The notes beneath the pieces were generated by a model, which saw only the letters and a list, made by a program, of their open reading frames with translations, made no database searches and was not told the DNA's origin. A stretch of 64,000 nucleotides of DNA from Massilia violaceinigra (GTDB lineage: Bacteria; Pseudomonadota; Gammaproteobacteria; Burkholderiales; Burkholderiaceae_D), in assembly GCF_002752675.1 (NCBI RefSeq), contig NZ_CP024608.1, positions 1,860,001 through 1,924,000 on the forward strand, read 5' to 3'. Each line of letters starts with the position of its first letter. Position 1 is the stretch's first letter. This document shows positions 1 through 8,873 of this stretch, one piece after another. The translations under genes were made by a program, and so were the position numbers.

Positions 1-293
1 TGCGAGAGCACGTACGGCAGGTCGCGGCGGGATACTTTCATCGCGTCCGGCGACGTGGCCAGCAGTTCGAGCTGCTCGGCCACCAGGCCGATGCAGATTT
101 TGCCTTCGATGATGGCGATCGTGGCCGGCACGGCGCCGGCGGCGCGGATCACGTGCTCGACTTCCTGCGCCATCGTGACGTTTTGCGGGTACGGCATACC
201 GTGCGAGATGATGGTCGACTCCAGGGCGACGATCGGCTTGCCGGCGGAACGGGCGGCGGCGACTTCGGGCGAGAACAAGAGGTATTGGTGCAT
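1..293 (-). CDS. psuG: Pseudouridine-5'-phosphate glycosidase (partial, 3' end outside window)
   Basis: The first 97 codons are present and read out of the window at base 1. The N-terminus (MHQYLLFSPEVAAA, then IVALESTIISHGMPYP) is characteristic of the PsuG/indigoidine-synthase-A-like family, which reversibly splits pseudouridine 5'-phosphate into ribose 5-phosphate and uracil in the cytoplasm. The ATG at 291-293 lies 2 nt after the TGA of the upstream kinase, so the two are almost certainly one transcript and translationally coupled. Family and operon partner agree; only the truncation by the window limits confidence. The uracil it releases would feed the reductive pyrimidine pathway encoded about 20 kb away. 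Confidence 0.93.
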   Translation of the reverse strand, partial: MHQYLLFSPEVAAARSAGKPIVALESTIISHGMPYPQNVTMAQEVEHVIRAAGAVPATIAIIEGKICIGLVAEQLELLATSPDAMKVSRRDLPYVLS

Positions 294-295
294 GG

Positions 296-1450
296 TCAGT
301 CCTGGTAAAGTGCGTTGAACGGCTGCTGGGCGCCGGGAAGGGCGTCGGGATTCGGAATCTCGGCGAGGACTTCCGCCGTCAGGTAAGGGCATACGGTTTC
401 TTCGCTGGCGAGCGTCATGGCAGACAGTTGCAGGCCGCGGCGACAGGCCAGCGTCATGTCGTCGCTGCCCTGGAACAGGGACCAGCATACCGCAGCGGCA
501 AAGGCGTCGCCCGCACCGGTGACGTCGACGATGTGCGCAGGCGGCGCGTCGAGCTGGGCGATGCCGTCAGCAGTGGTGTAGACCACGCCGGTGGCGCCGC
601 GCGTGACGATGACGTCTTGCGCGCCCTTCGCCTGCAAGCTGCGGCAGGCCGCCAGGAAGTCGGCGTCGGTCAAAAGCCGCGCGCCGATGCGGGTTTCGAG
701 CTCGCCCTGGTTCAGAATGAGCAGGCGCAGGCCGTGCAGGTCGTCCGGCAGGTTGGCCATCTTGGGCTGAGATACCGCCACCAGCACCAGCGGCACGGCA
801 TCGCGCGCGGCGTCGTCGAGCAGGGCGCGCAGGGTGTCGCGTGGCAGGTTCAGGTCGGCCACGGTCAAGGCGCCGGCCGCGCGCTGCGGCTGGCGCGTGG
901 CCAGAAAGGCGGGCGTGAGCGCGTCGTACAGGGCCATGTCGGCCAGCGCGAGTATCATTTCGCCGTGGTCGTCGAGTACCGCGGTGTAGGTGCCGCTGCA
1001 TACGCCCGTCAGGTGCAGGGTGGCGCGGGTATCGATGCCGGTTGCCTCGGCGTGCGCCAGCAGCGCCTTGCCGGACGAATCGTCGCCGATAGCCGTGATC
1101 AGCGCCACCGGCGCCGACAGGCGCGCCAGGTTCTCGGCGATATTGCGGGCCACGCCACCGAACGATTCGTCCTGGCGCGCGGGATTCGAGGTGCCCATCT
1201 TGAGTGTGGCGAGGGAGCGCAGTTTGCGATCGAGATTGGCCGCGCCGAGGCAGACGATCGGCCGGTTATCGGGCAGCACGTAGGCGCGTCCGAGCAGGCG
1301 CCGGTCGCGGATCAGGCCTGCGATATAGCCGGCCACCGCGGAGCGCGACAAGCCCAGCACCGATGCCAGATCCTGCTGCGAGATAAAGGGATTAGCGCGG
1401 ATCAATTCGTACAACTGGTCTTTTTTGGAGAGTTCGGTCACAATGAGCAA
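296..1450 (-). CDS. psuK: Pseudouridine kinase with N-terminal winged-helix DNA-binding domain
   Basis: Residues about 1-62 are a winged helix-turn-helix (QLYELIRANPFISQQDLASVLGLSRSAVAGYIAGL). From about residue 64 onward lies a PfkB/ribokinase-fold sugar kinase starting IVCLGAANLDRKL and carrying the catalytic anion-hole motif DVTGAGDAFAAA near the C-terminus. This is the HTH-fused PsuK architecture, which phosphorylates pseudouridine to the substrate of PsuG, the next gene. The start is uncertain: a TTG at 1450 or a GTG at 1441 (VTELSKKDQ) are possible and neither has a clear ribosome site. Two palindromes just upstream suggest that the fused HTH regulates its own operon (inference). Confidence 0.9.
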   Translation of the reverse strand: MLIVTELSKKDQLYELIRANPFISQQDLASVLGLSRSAVAGYIAGLIRDRRLLGRAYVLPDNRPIVCLGAANLDRKLRSLATLKMGTSNPARQDESFGGVARNIAENLARLSAPVALITAIGDDSSGKALLAHAEATGIDTRATLHLTGVCSGTYTAVLDDHGEMILALADMALYDALTPAFLATRQPQRAAGALTVADLNLPRDTLRALLDDAARDAVPLVLVAVSQPKMANLPDDLHGLRLLILNQGELETRIGARLLTDADFLAACRSLQAKGAQDVIVTRGATGVVYTTADGIAQLDAPPAHIVDVTGAGDAFAAAVCWSLFQGSDDMTLACRRGLQLSAMTLASEETVCPYLTAEVLAEIPNPDALPGAQQPFNALYQD

Positions 1451-1455
1451 TCATT

Positions 1456-1487
1456 AAACAATTGTTTGCGATAGTAGACAATTGTCT
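1456..1487. promoter_or_regulatory. Paired palindromic operator upstream of psuK
   Basis: Two perfect 12-bp palindromes lie immediately upstream of psuK: AAACAATTGTTT at 1456-1467 and AGACAATTGTCT at 1476-1487. They share the core ACAATTGT and their centres are exactly 20 bp apart, about two helical turns, as expected for two dimers binding one face of DNA. A weaker dyad (CAATC, 3 bp, GATTG) is at 1497-1509. The natural candidate ligand is the HTH domain fused to PsuK; that assignment is inference. Confidence 0.6.
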
Positions 1488-1569
1488 TAATGCTGTCAAT
1501 CAATGATTGTGTCTCGCTCTCCTATAGTGTGCCTGATTGGCGGGCGGGGTCCAATCGATTCTAGCGTGT

Positions 1570-1592
1570 ATTTATATGTTACGCGTATAAAT
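1570..1592. promoter_or_regulatory. Inverted repeat in the psuK-xapA intergenic region
   Basis: ATTTATA at 1570-1576 and TATAAAT at 1586-1592 form a perfect 7-bp inverted repeat with a 9-bp spacer. It sits between the divergent psuKG and xapA-deo units, about 50 bp before a TATAAT box. It could be an operator for the nucleoside phosphorylase operon; no regulator gene for it was identified in the window. Confidence 0.35.
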
Positions 1593-1640
1593 GAGGAAGA
1601 AAAATGGTATTTGCCATACATATCCCCGATCATGCATAGT

Positions 1641-1646
1641 TATAAT
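1641..1646 (+). promoter_or_regulatory. Candidate -10 box for xapA-deo operon
   Basis: A perfect TATAAT lies 82 nt before the xapA ATG, in the only AT-rich part of the divergent intergenic region. No good -35 hexamer is present at 16-18 bp (TTGCCA at 1611-1616 is too far), so the promoter may depend on an activator. Confidence 0.4.
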
Positions 1647-1727
1647 AGTTAGCGAACCCATTCTCCACGCCGCCTGCATCCTCCGCGTCGCGTGGCAGCG
1701 CCCTCCCCGAACAGATAAGGAATCCTC

Positions 1728-2570
1728 ATGTCGAACAATACTCCCTTCGAAGCCGCCGATATCATCCGTGCCCGCAAACCTGGTTTCGAGCCGCGCGTGG
1801 CGATGATCCTCGGTTCGGGTCTCGGCGTGCTGGCCGAGCAGATGACCGATGCGGTCTCGATCGGCTTCGACGAGCTGCCTGGTTTCCCGATCAGCACCGT
1901 GCACGGTCACGCCGGCGAGCTGGTACTGGGCACCCTGGCGGGCGTGAACGTGGTGTGCATGAAGGGCCGCGGCCACTTCTACGAAGGTTACGGCATGGGC
2001 GTGATGACCAGTGCCGTGCGCACCATGAAGCTGCTCGGTTGCGAGATGCTGTTCGTGACCAACGCAGCCGGTTCGCTGCGCACCGAAGTCGATGCGGGCA
2101 GCCTGGTAGCCCTGACCGACCATATCAACTGGCTGCCTGGCACGCCGATGGTCGGCCCGAACGACGACCGTTTCGGCCCGCGCTTTTTCAGCATGGCCAA
2201 TGCTTACGACAGCGACATCCGCAACGTGGTCAAGGAAACCGCCGCCGCCAAGGGCATCACGCTGCATGAAGGTGTGTTCATCGCCTACCCGGGTCCGAAC
2301 TTCGAAACCGCCGCTGAAATCCGCATGATGGCCAAGCTGGGCGCCGACGTGGTGGGTATGTCGGTGGTGCCGGAAGTGGTGTCGGCGCGTCATTGCGGTT
2401 TGAAGGTGGTTGGCGTATCGGTGATTACCAACCTGGCGGAAGGCATGTCGCCGTTCCCGCTGTCGCATGAGCAGACGCTGAAATACGCGGCGATTGGCGC
2501 CAAGGATCTGGTTGCGCTGATTCCGGCGTTCCTGGAGCGCGTCGCCGCACAACCGCGCGCCGCTGCCTGA
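1728..2570 (+). CDS. xapA: Purine nucleoside phosphorylase, XapA type
   Basis: The 280-residue protein has the trimeric PNP/MTAP-family signature: phosphate-binding GSGLGVLAEQ near residue 28, HGHAGELVLG, MKGRGHFYEGY, the substrate-site segment VTNAAGSLR, and MSVVPEV. It splits inosine, guanosine or xanthosine with phosphate into the base plus ribose 1-phosphate. The length matches XapA/PNP-II (about 277). The ATG follows an AAGGA ribosome site. It opens a plus-strand nucleoside salvage run with deoB, deoC, an aldehyde dehydrogenase, deoA and cdd; DeoB downstream would isomerise the pentose 1-phosphate produced. Exact base preference cannot be read from sequence. Confidence 0.9.
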   Translation: MSNNTPFEAADIIRARKPGFEPRVAMILGSGLGVLAEQMTDAVSIGFDELPGFPISTVHGHAGELVLGTLAGVNVVCMKGRGHFYEGYGMGVMTSAVRTMKLLGCEMLFVTNAAGSLRTEVDAGSLVALTDHINWLPGTPMVGPNDDRFGPRFFSMANAYDSDIRNVVKETAAAKGITLHEGVFIAYPGPNFETAAEIRMMAKLGADVVGMSVVPEVVSARHCGLKVVGVSVITNLAEGMSPFPLSHEQTLKYAAIGAKDLVALIPAFLERVAAQPRAAA

Positions 2571-2576
2571 TTTGTC

Positions 2577-2670
2577 ACCGTCGCTCCCGCGTAGGCGGGA
2601 GCCCAAGTTTCCCGCTCTGCCACAGGCTACGGAACCGAACTTGGACCCCCGCTTTCGCGGGGGTGACGGT
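2577..2670. repeat. Double-hairpin intergenic repeat, copy 1
   Basis: Two hairpins face each other: left stem GCTCCCGC/GCGGGAGC (from 2583) and right stem ACCCCCGC/GCGGGGGT (about 2646-2665). CCCAAGTT flanks the left stem on its inner side, and its inverted counterpart (AACTTGG) the right. It lies between xapA and deoB and belongs to a seven-copy family in this window. Confidence 0.9.
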
Positions 2671-2748
2671 GGAAAGCAGCACTGCTTTTGGTAGTAATCA
2701 GCGCAGTCCTTTTCACCGTACCTGAACCTTTCTAAAGCGAGCGATCCC

Positions 2749-3942
2749 ATGTCACGCGCATTTATCCTTCTGCTTGATTCCTTCGGCCTCGGCGCCACCC
2801 CTGACGCCGACAAATTCGGCGACGTCGGCGCCAACACCTTCGGCCATATCGCCAGCTGGGCAGCCGAACAAGGCAAGCCAATGCAGCTACCCAACCTCGA
2901 ACGCCTCGGCCTTGCTGCCGCCGCCCACCTGGCCAGCGGCGAATGGGCCCAGGGCTTCGACCAGCGCGACGGCTTTACCGGCGCCTACGGCGCGGCGCGC
3001 GAGCGCTCGACCGGCAAGGACACCCAGAGCGGACACTGGGAAATCGCCGGCGTGCCGGTCGAATTCGACTGGGGCTACTTCCCGCGCACCGTCCCGTCGT
3101 TCCCGGCCGAACTGACCGACAAGCTGCAGGAACTGACCGGCGTGGCCGGCTACCTCGGCAACTGCCACGCGTCCGGCACCGACATCATCAACAAGCATGG
3201 CGACGAACATGTCGCCACCGGCAAAATCATCGTCTACACCTCGGGCGACTCGGTCATGCAGATCGCCGCGCACGAAGAACACTTCGGCCTCGAACGCCTG
3301 TACGCCGTGTGCGAAGCCGCGTTTGAACTGGTCAAGCCGTACAACATCGGCCGCGTGATCGCGCGTCCGTTCCTGGGCGAGAACGGCAACTACCGCCGCA
3401 CCAGCAACCGCCACGACTACGCCGTTCCACCCCCAAGCGCGACCCTGCTCGACCACGTCAAGAACGAAGGCGGGGAAGTCATCGGCCTTGGTAAAATCAG
3501 CGACATTTTCGCGACCCAGGGCATCTCGCGCGTGGTCAAGGGCGTGGACAACATGGCCCTGTTCGACGCGCTGCTCAAGGTCACCGACGAAGCCGGCGAC
3601 AAGTCGCTCACTTTTGTGAACTTCGTCGACTTCGACCAGGCCTTCGGCCATCGCCGCGACGTGGCCGGCTACTCGAACGCGCTGCACGAAATGGACGCGC
3701 GCCTGCCGGAGTTCATGGCCAAGCTGAAAGAGGGCGACCTGGTCGTCATCACCGCCGACCATGGCTGCGACCCAAGCTGGCCGGGCTCCGACCACACGCG
3801 CGAGCATATCCCGATGATCTTCTTCGGCCCGGGCGTCGCCCCGCGCGCGCTGCCGGTCTCGAACACGTTCTCCGATATCGGCGCCACCTTGGCCAAGCAC
3901 CTCGGCGTCAAACCACTTTCCAACGGAACCGCTCTGCTATGA
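2749..3942 (+). CDS. deoB: Phosphopentomutase
   Basis: The protein of 397 residues begins MSRAFILLLDSFGLGATPDAD and contains the alkaline-phosphatase-superfamily metal ligands typical of DeoB (LLDSFGLG at the N-terminus; TADHGCDPSWPGSDHTREHIP near residue 335). It interconverts ribose or deoxyribose 1-phosphate and the 5-phosphate, using manganese. This links XapA and DeoA (which make the 1-phosphates) with DeoC (which uses deoxyribose 5-phosphate). Its TGA overlaps the deoC ATG by 4 nt, so the two are coupled. The length is close to E. coli DeoB (407). Confidence 0.97.
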   Translation: MSRAFILLLDSFGLGATPDADKFGDVGANTFGHIASWAAEQGKPMQLPNLERLGLAAAAHLASGEWAQGFDQRDGFTGAYGAARERSTGKDTQSGHWEIAGVPVEFDWGYFPRTVPSFPAELTDKLQELTGVAGYLGNCHASGTDIINKHGDEHVATGKIIVYTSGDSVMQIAAHEEHFGLERLYAVCEAAFELVKPYNIGRVIARPFLGENGNYRRTSNRHDYAVPPPSATLLDHVKNEGGEVIGLGKISDIFATQGISRVVKGVDNMALFDALLKVTDEAGDKSLTFVNFVDFDQAFGHRRDVAGYSNALHEMDARLPEFMAKLKEGDLVVITADHGCDPSWPGSDHTREHIPMIFFGPGVAPRALPVSNTFSDIGATLAKHLGVKPLSNGTALL

Positions 3943-4895
3943 CTCACAATTCCGCATTCAAACGCAACGAGGCGGTTGGCCTCGACCTCGGCTGGGTCAA
4001 CCAGATCAAAGTGAACCGCAATGCGTCGGACCGCCGCGCGGCCAGCCTGGCCAATCGCCGCACCGTCAAAAAAGAATACCAGGCCGCGTGGCTGATCAAG
4101 GCCTTGCAGTGCATCGACCTGACGACGCTGGGCGGCGACGACACGCCGGGCCGCGTCGAGCGCCTGTGCATGAAGGCCATGCGCCCGCTGCGCACCGACC
4201 TGATGGAAGCGCTGGGCGTGTCCAATTTGACCACCGGCGCGGTGTGCGTGTATCACGAAATGATCACCCCGGCCGCCAAGATTCTGCAGGGCCGCTTGCC
4301 GATCGCCGCCGTGTCGACCGCGTTCCCGGCGGGCCTGGCCAGCATGGAAACCAAGGTGCGCGAGATTGAATTGTCGGTCGCCGCCGGCGCCACCGAAATC
4401 GATATCGTCATCACGCGCCAGCACGTCCTGATGGGTAACTGGCAGGCACTGTACGATGAAATGGTCGCTTACCGCAAAGCCTGCGGCGACGCGCACGTCA
4501 AAGCCATTCTCGCCACCGGCGACCTGCTCACGCTGGAAAACGTGGCCAAGGCTTCGTGGGTGTGCATGATGGCCGGTTCCGACTTTATCAAAACCTCGAC
4601 CGGCAAGGAAGGCGTCAACGCCACCATTCCCGTGGCCCTGACGATGGTGCGCACGATCCGCGAATACCATGAGCAGTATGGCTTCCAGGTCGGCTTCAAG
4701 CCGGCTGGCGGCGTGGCAACCTCGAAGAGCGCGCTGCAGTACCTGACCCTGATGAAAGAGGAACTGGGACGCGAGTGGCTGGAGCCGCATCTGTTCCGCA
4801 TCGGTGCATCGAGCCTGCTGACCGACATCGAGCGCCAGCTCGAACACTACGTCACCGGGAACTACTCGGCCAACCATCGCCACGCGCAACCATAA
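3939..4895 (+). CDS. deoC: Deoxyribose-phosphate aldolase
   Basis: The 318-residue protein carries the DeoC Schiff-base lysine motif SDFIKTSTGKEGVNAT and the glycine-rich phosphate site GFKPAGGVAT. It splits 2-deoxyribose 5-phosphate into acetaldehyde and glyceraldehyde 3-phosphate. It is longer than E. coli DeoC (259) because of an N-terminal extension of about 60 residues, as in the longer DeoC lineage. It starts on the ATGA overlap with deoB and is followed 17 nt later by an aldehyde dehydrogenase that would remove the acetaldehyde. Confidence 0.96.
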   Translation: MTHNSAFKRNEAVGLDLGWVNQIKVNRNASDRRAASLANRRTVKKEYQAAWLIKALQCIDLTTLGGDDTPGRVERLCMKAMRPLRTDLMEALGVSNLTTGAVCVYHEMITPAAKILQGRLPIAAVSTAFPAGLASMETKVREIELSVAAGATEIDIVITRQHVLMGNWQALYDEMVAYRKACGDAHVKAILATGDLLTLENVAKASWVCMMAGSDFIKTSTGKEGVNATIPVALTMVRTIREYHEQYGFQVGFKPAGGVATSKSALQYLTLMKEELGREWLEPHLFRIGASSLLTDIERQLEHYVTGNYSANHRHAQP

Positions 4896-4912
4896 ACATC
4901 AACGGATTCGTC

Positions 4913-7291
4913 ATGCCAACAATCAACGAGATTCTTCAAACTATGGACTACGGCCCTGCACCCGAGAGCACCAAAGAAGCGCAAGCATGGCTGGACCAGC
5001 ATGAGCGCCGTTTCGGGCTGTTCATCGATAATGCCTGGAGCGATGCCGCCGACACCTTCGCCTCGACCAATCCGGCCGATGGCAAGGAACTGGCGCAGGT
5101 AAGCCAGGCCAGTGCCGCCGACGTGGACCGCGCAGTGGAAGCGGCGCGCCGCGCCCAGCCGGGCTGGGTGGCCCTGGGCGGCCATGGCCGCGCGCGCGTG
5201 ATGTACGCGCTCGCGCGCCTGCTGCAAAAGCATGCGCGCCTGTTCGCGGTCATCGAAACGCTCGACAACGGCAAGACGATTCGCGAAACGCGCGACGCGG
5301 ACCTGCCGCTGGCCGCGCGCCACTTCTACCATCACGCCGGCTGGGCGCAGCTGCAATCGGAAGAATTTGCCGACTACCGCGCCGTGGGCGTGGTGGGCCA
5401 GATCGTTCCCTGGAATTTCCCGCTGCTGATGCTGGCCTGGAAAATCGCGCCAGCGCTGGCGGCCGGTAACACGGTCGTCTTCAAGCCGGCGGAATTCACT
5501 TCGCTGTCCGCGCTGTTGTTCGCCGAGATCTGCCAGCAGGCTGGCGTGCCGGCCGGCGTGGTCAACATCGTCACCGGCGACGGCCGCGTGGGCGAAGCGA
5601 TCGTCAACCATGCGGGCATCGACAAGGTGGCCTTCACCGGTTCCACCGAAGTTGGCCGCATCATCCGCAAGGCTACCGCCGGCAGCGGCAAGAAACTCTC
5701 GCTCGAATTGGGCGGCAAGTCGCCGTTCATCGTGTTTGAAGATGCCGATCTCGACGCCGCCGTTGAAGGCCTGGTCGATTCGATCTGGTTCAACCAGGGC
5801 CAGGTCTGCTGCGCCGGTTCGCGCCTGCTGGTGCAGGAATCGATCGAAGAGCGCTTCCTCGCCAAGCTGCGCGCGCGCATGGACAACCTGCGTCTCGGTT
5901 CGCCGATCGAAAAGTCGGTCGATATCGGCGCGCTGGTCGATCCTGTCCAGCGCCAGCGCATCGAAGGCCTGGTCGAAGCGGCCCGCGCCGAAGGCTGCAC
6001 CATTTATCAGCCGGTCTGCGAACTGCCAGCCACCGGCTCGTGGTTCCCGCCGACCCTGATTACCGGCGCATCCACCTCGGCCGGCATCGCCCAGACCGAA
6101 ATTTTCGGACCTGTGCTGGTCGCAATGAGCTTCCGTACCCCGGTTGAAGCGGTCCAGCTGGCGAACAACACCGTGTACGGCCTGGCTGCCTGCGTGTGGT
6201 CCGAATCGATCAGCCTCGCGCTCGACGTGGCCCCGCAGATCAAGGCTGGCGTGGTGTGGATCAACACCGCCAACCAGTTCGACGCCGCGTGCGGCTTCGG
6301 CGGCTACCGCGAGTCCGGCTTCGGCCGCGAAGGCGGGAAGGAAGGCATGTTCGAGTACATGACGGCACTGTCGGAAGATGCGCGTCCGGCAGTACCGCTG
6401 GTGGAAGCGAAGGGCAAGGCCAAGCCGGCCGAAGCGCCGGGACCATTCGCCATCGACCGCACCGCCAAGATGTACATCGGCGGCAAGCAGGCACGCCCTG
6501 ATGGCGCCTACACGCGCGCGATCACCGGCGCCAATGGCGCCTTCATCGGCGACGTCGGCGAAGGCGGCCGCAAGGATATCCGCAACGCCGTGGAAGCGGC
6601 GCACAAGGCGTCCGGCTGGGCCAAGGCAACGTCGCACAACCGTGCGCAGGTCCTGTACTACATCGCCGAGAACCTGGCGATCCGCGCTGATGAATTCGCG
6701 GCGCGCCTGGCTGCCATGACCGGTGCCAAGAACCCTGAAAAAGAAGTGCAGGCGTCGATCGAACGCCTGTTCTACTACGCGGCGTGGGCCGACAAGTACG
6801 ACGGCCTGGCGCACCAGCCGCCGATGCACGGCATCACCGTGGCACTGAACGAGCCGGTTGGCGTGATCGGCATCATCTGCCCGAACGAGTCGCCGCTGCT
6901 CGGCTTCATTTCGCTGGTGGCGCCTGCGCTGGCGCTGGGCAACCGCGTGATCGCGGTGCCGTCGGAAGCGTATCCGCTGGTGGCGACCGACCTGTATCAG
7001 GTACTCGACACGTCCGACCTGCCAGGCGGCGCGCTGAACATCATTACCGGCAGCGCTGACGAACTTGCCAAGACGCTGGCATCGCACTCGGATGTGGACG
7101 CCGTGTGGCGCCACGACGGTTCGGCTGAAGGCTGCGCCGAAGTCGAACGCCTGTCGGCCGAATCGCTCAAGCGCACCTGGGTGGGCGGCGGCAAAGGGCG
7201 CGACTGGTACGACACCAAACAGGCCGGCGGTCGCGCAGTGCTGGCGCACGCGAGCCAGGTCAAGAATGTCTGGATTCCGTACGGCGTTTAA
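4913..7291 (+). CDS. Two-domain aldehyde dehydrogenase (ALDH16 type)
   Basis: This 792-residue protein consists of a full NAD-dependent ALDH domain (about residues 35-490) with general base Glu265 (LSLELGGKSP) and catalytic Cys299 (FNQGQVCCAGSR), plus a second ALDH-like domain (about 520-790). The second domain keeps the Rossmann part (VALNEPVGVIGIICPNESPLL) but lacks the Cys-bearing catalytic segment. That is the ALDH16 layout; bacterial members keep the active cysteine in the first domain. Position directly after deoC suggests oxidation of acetaldehyde from deoxyribose breakdown to acetate (inference). The ATG at 4913 was chosen because the frame upstream overlaps deoC and lacks homology. 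Confidence 0.88.
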   Translation: MPTINEILQTMDYGPAPESTKEAQAWLDQHERRFGLFIDNAWSDAADTFASTNPADGKELAQVSQASAADVDRAVEAARRAQPGWVALGGHGRARVMYALARLLQKHARLFAVIETLDNGKTIRETRDADLPLAARHFYHHAGWAQLQSEEFADYRAVGVVGQIVPWNFPLLMLAWKIAPALAAGNTVVFKPAEFTSLSALLFAEICQQAGVPAGVVNIVTGDGRVGEAIVNHAGIDKVAFTGSTEVGRIIRKATAGSGKKLSLELGGKSPFIVFEDADLDAAVEGLVDSIWFNQGQVCCAGSRLLVQESIEERFLAKLRARMDNLRLGSPIEKSVDIGALVDPVQRQRIEGLVEAARAEGCTIYQPVCELPATGSWFPPTLITGASTSAGIAQTEIFGPVLVAMSFRTPVEAVQLANNTVYGLAACVWSESISLALDVAPQIKAGVVWINTANQFDAACGFGGYRESGFGREGGKEGMFEYMTALSEDARPAVPLVEAKGKAKPAEAPGPFAIDRTAKMYIGGKQARPDGAYTRAITGANGAFIGDVGEGGRKDIRNAVEAAHKASGWAKATSHNRAQVLYYIAENLAIRADEFAARLAAMTGAKNPEKEVQASIERLFYYAAWADKYDGLAHQPPMHGITVALNEPVGVIGIICPNESPLLGFISLVAPALALGNRVIAVPSEAYPLVATDLYQVLDTSDLPGGALNIITGSADELAKTLASHSDVDAVWRHDGSAEGCAEVERLSAESLKRTWVGGGKGRDWYDTKQAGGRAVLAHASQVKNVWIPYGV

Positions 7292-7305
7292 TAACCCCCC
7301 TGTCG

Positions 7306-7404
7306 TTGCCGCGCAGGGCCAAGGCGCCCTCGCGGCAATCCAGGTTTTCTGCGCTGCACGGGCTGATCGACGAACTTGGGTTCCCGCCTTCGCGGGAACG
7401 ACGA
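7306..7404. repeat. Double-hairpin intergenic repeat, copy 2 (degenerate left half)
   Basis: The right half (7371-7404) is canonical: CGAACTTGG followed by stem GTTCCCGC/GCGGGAAC with loop CTTC. The left half is a different strong hairpin (7306-7338; outer stem TTGCCGCG/CGCGGCAA, inner stem AGGGC/GCCCT) that still begins with GTCGTT. It sits between the aldehyde dehydrogenase and deoA and may also act as a terminator or processing site. Confidence 0.8.
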
Positions 7405-7427
7405 TGTAACTATTTATAAGGCAGCAC

Positions 7428-8750
7428 ATGTTCTTAAATCAGGAAATCATCCGCAAAAAACGCGATGGCGGCGCTCTCTCGGCTGAAGAGATCCAGTTCT
7501 TCGTACGCGGCATCACCGACGGCAGCGTCACCGAAGGCCAGATCGCGGCACTCGCGATGGCCGTCTTCTTCAACGACATGAACATGGATGAACGCGTCGC
7601 CTTCACCCTGGCCATGCGCGATTCCGGCCAGGTTATGGAATGGCGTTCGCTCAACCTGCCGGGTCCCGTGGTCGACAAGCACTCGACCGGCGGCGTGGGC
7701 GATGTGGTGTCCCTGATGCTCGGACCGATGATTGCAGCCTGCGGCGGCTTCGTGCCGATGATCTCCGGCCGTGGCCTGGGCCACACCGGCGGCACGCTCG
7801 ACAAGTTCGATTCCATTCCTGGCTACTGCACCGTGCCCGATCCGGAACTGTTCCGCACCGTCGTCAAGGACGTGGGCGTGGCCATTATCGGCCAGACCGC
7901 GCAACTGGCGCCGTCGGACAAGCGTTTCTACAGCATTCGCGACACCACCGCGACGGTGGAGTCGGTAGCGATGATCACCGGTTCGATCCTGTCGAAGAAG
8001 CTGTCGGCCGGGCTGGATGCGCTGGTGATGGACGTAAAGGTCGGCACCGGCGCCTTCATGCCGAGCTACGACAAATCGGTCGAACTGGCCGAGAGTATCG
8101 TCGCTGTAGGTAATGGCGCGGGCACCCGTACGTCGGCACTGCTGACCGAGATGAACGAGTCGCTCGGTCCCGTGGCCGGCAATGCGCTGGAAGTGCGCCT
8201 GGCGATGGATTACCTGACCGGCCGTTCGCGTCCGGCGCGCCTGCACGAAGTGACGATGGCGCTGTGCGCCGAGATGCTGGTGCTGGGCAAACTGGCCGTC
8301 AACGAAACCGACGCGCGCGCCAAGCTGCAGGCGGGGCTCGACTCCGGCGAAGCGGCCGAGCGCTTCTCGCGCATGGTGGCGGCTCTGGGCGGCCCGGCCG
8401 ACCTGGTCGAGCGTCCGGATGCGTATCTGGAAAAGGCGCCGATCATCGTGCCGGTACCGGCGCTGCAGGCAGGTTTTGCGAACGCGACCGATTGCCGTGG
8501 CCTTGGCCTGGCGGTGGTCAGCCTGGGTGGCGGACGTCGCCGTCCGGAAGACGCGATCGACTTTGCGGTTGGTTTGACCGGGCTGGTGGAGTTGGGCGAC
8601 GCGATTGCGGTTGGCCAGCCGCTGGCAATGGTGCACGCACGCACGCAGGCTGCGGCCGAACAGGCGGTGCGCGAGGTGCAGGCTGCGTACAAGGTTGGCG
8701 ATACCAAGCCGGCTGCGAATCCGATCATTTACCGCACGATCCGTCCATAA
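7428..8750 (+). CDS. deoA: Thymidine phosphorylase
   Basis: The protein has 440 residues, identical in length to E. coli DeoA, and begins [22 protein letters not shown]. It has the family motif [11 protein letters not shown] in the phosphate-binding region near residue 82, followed by [14 protein letters not shown]. It splits thymidine or deoxyuridine with phosphate into the base plus deoxyribose 1-phosphate, which DeoB and DeoC process. The thymine or uracil released would enter the Pre/Hyd pathway encoded at 22-32 kb. An AAGGCAGC ribosome-site-like stretch precedes the ATG. Confidence 0.97.
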   Translation: MFLNQEIIRKKRDGGALSAEEIQFFVRGITDGSVTEGQIAALAMAVFFNDMNMDERVAFTLAMRDSGQVMEWRSLNLPGPVVDKHSTGGVGDVVSLMLGPMIAACGGFVPMISGRGLGHTGGTLDKFDSIPGYCTVPDPELFRTVVKDVGVAIIGQTAQLAPSDKRFYSIRDTTATVESVAMITGSILSKKLSAGLDALVMDVKVGTGAFMPSYDKSVELAESIVAVGNGAGTRTSALLTEMNESLGPVAGNALEVRLAMDYLTGRSRPARLHEVTMALCAEMLVLGKLAVNETDARAKLQAGLDSGEAAERFSRMVAALGGPADLVERPDAYLEKAPIIVPVPALQAGFANATDCRGLGLAVVSLGGGRRRPEDAIDFAVGLTGLVELGDAIAVGQPLAMVHARTQAAAEQAVREVQAAYKVGDTKPAANPIIYRTIRP

Positions 8751-8840
8751 CGTCGCACCCGCGCAGGCGGGTGCCCAAGTTCGCTCTGGAGCAAATGGCT
8801 GCGGAGCCAACTTGGGTCCCCGCCTGCGCGGGGACGACGG
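8751..8840. repeat. Double-hairpin intergenic repeat, copy 3
   Basis: It starts at the base after the deoA stop. The left stem is GCACCCGC/GCGGGTGC and the right stem GTCCCCGC/GCGGGGAC, with CCCAAGTT and AACTTGG on the inner sides. It fills most of the deoA-cdd gap. Confidence 0.92.
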
Positions 8841-8873
8841 TTTTTAAGGTGCGGGGCATTAAAAGGACCACCC

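Noticed and set aside
7292..7427. Riboswitch or attenuator before deoA
   Set aside because: The hairpins are explained by the degenerate repeat copy, and nothing resembling a known aptamer is seen.
4862..7429. Open frame of 855 codons on the minus strand opposite the aldehyde dehydrogenase
   Set aside because: It mirrors a well-supported gene in a GC-rich codon frame, has Arg/His/Gly-rich composition and no recognisable domain. The same holds for the long frames opposite the NCS1 permease (27,800-29,917), the molybdoenzyme (49,180-51,294), proB (57,050-59,233) and the phospholipase-like gene (16,905-18,806).
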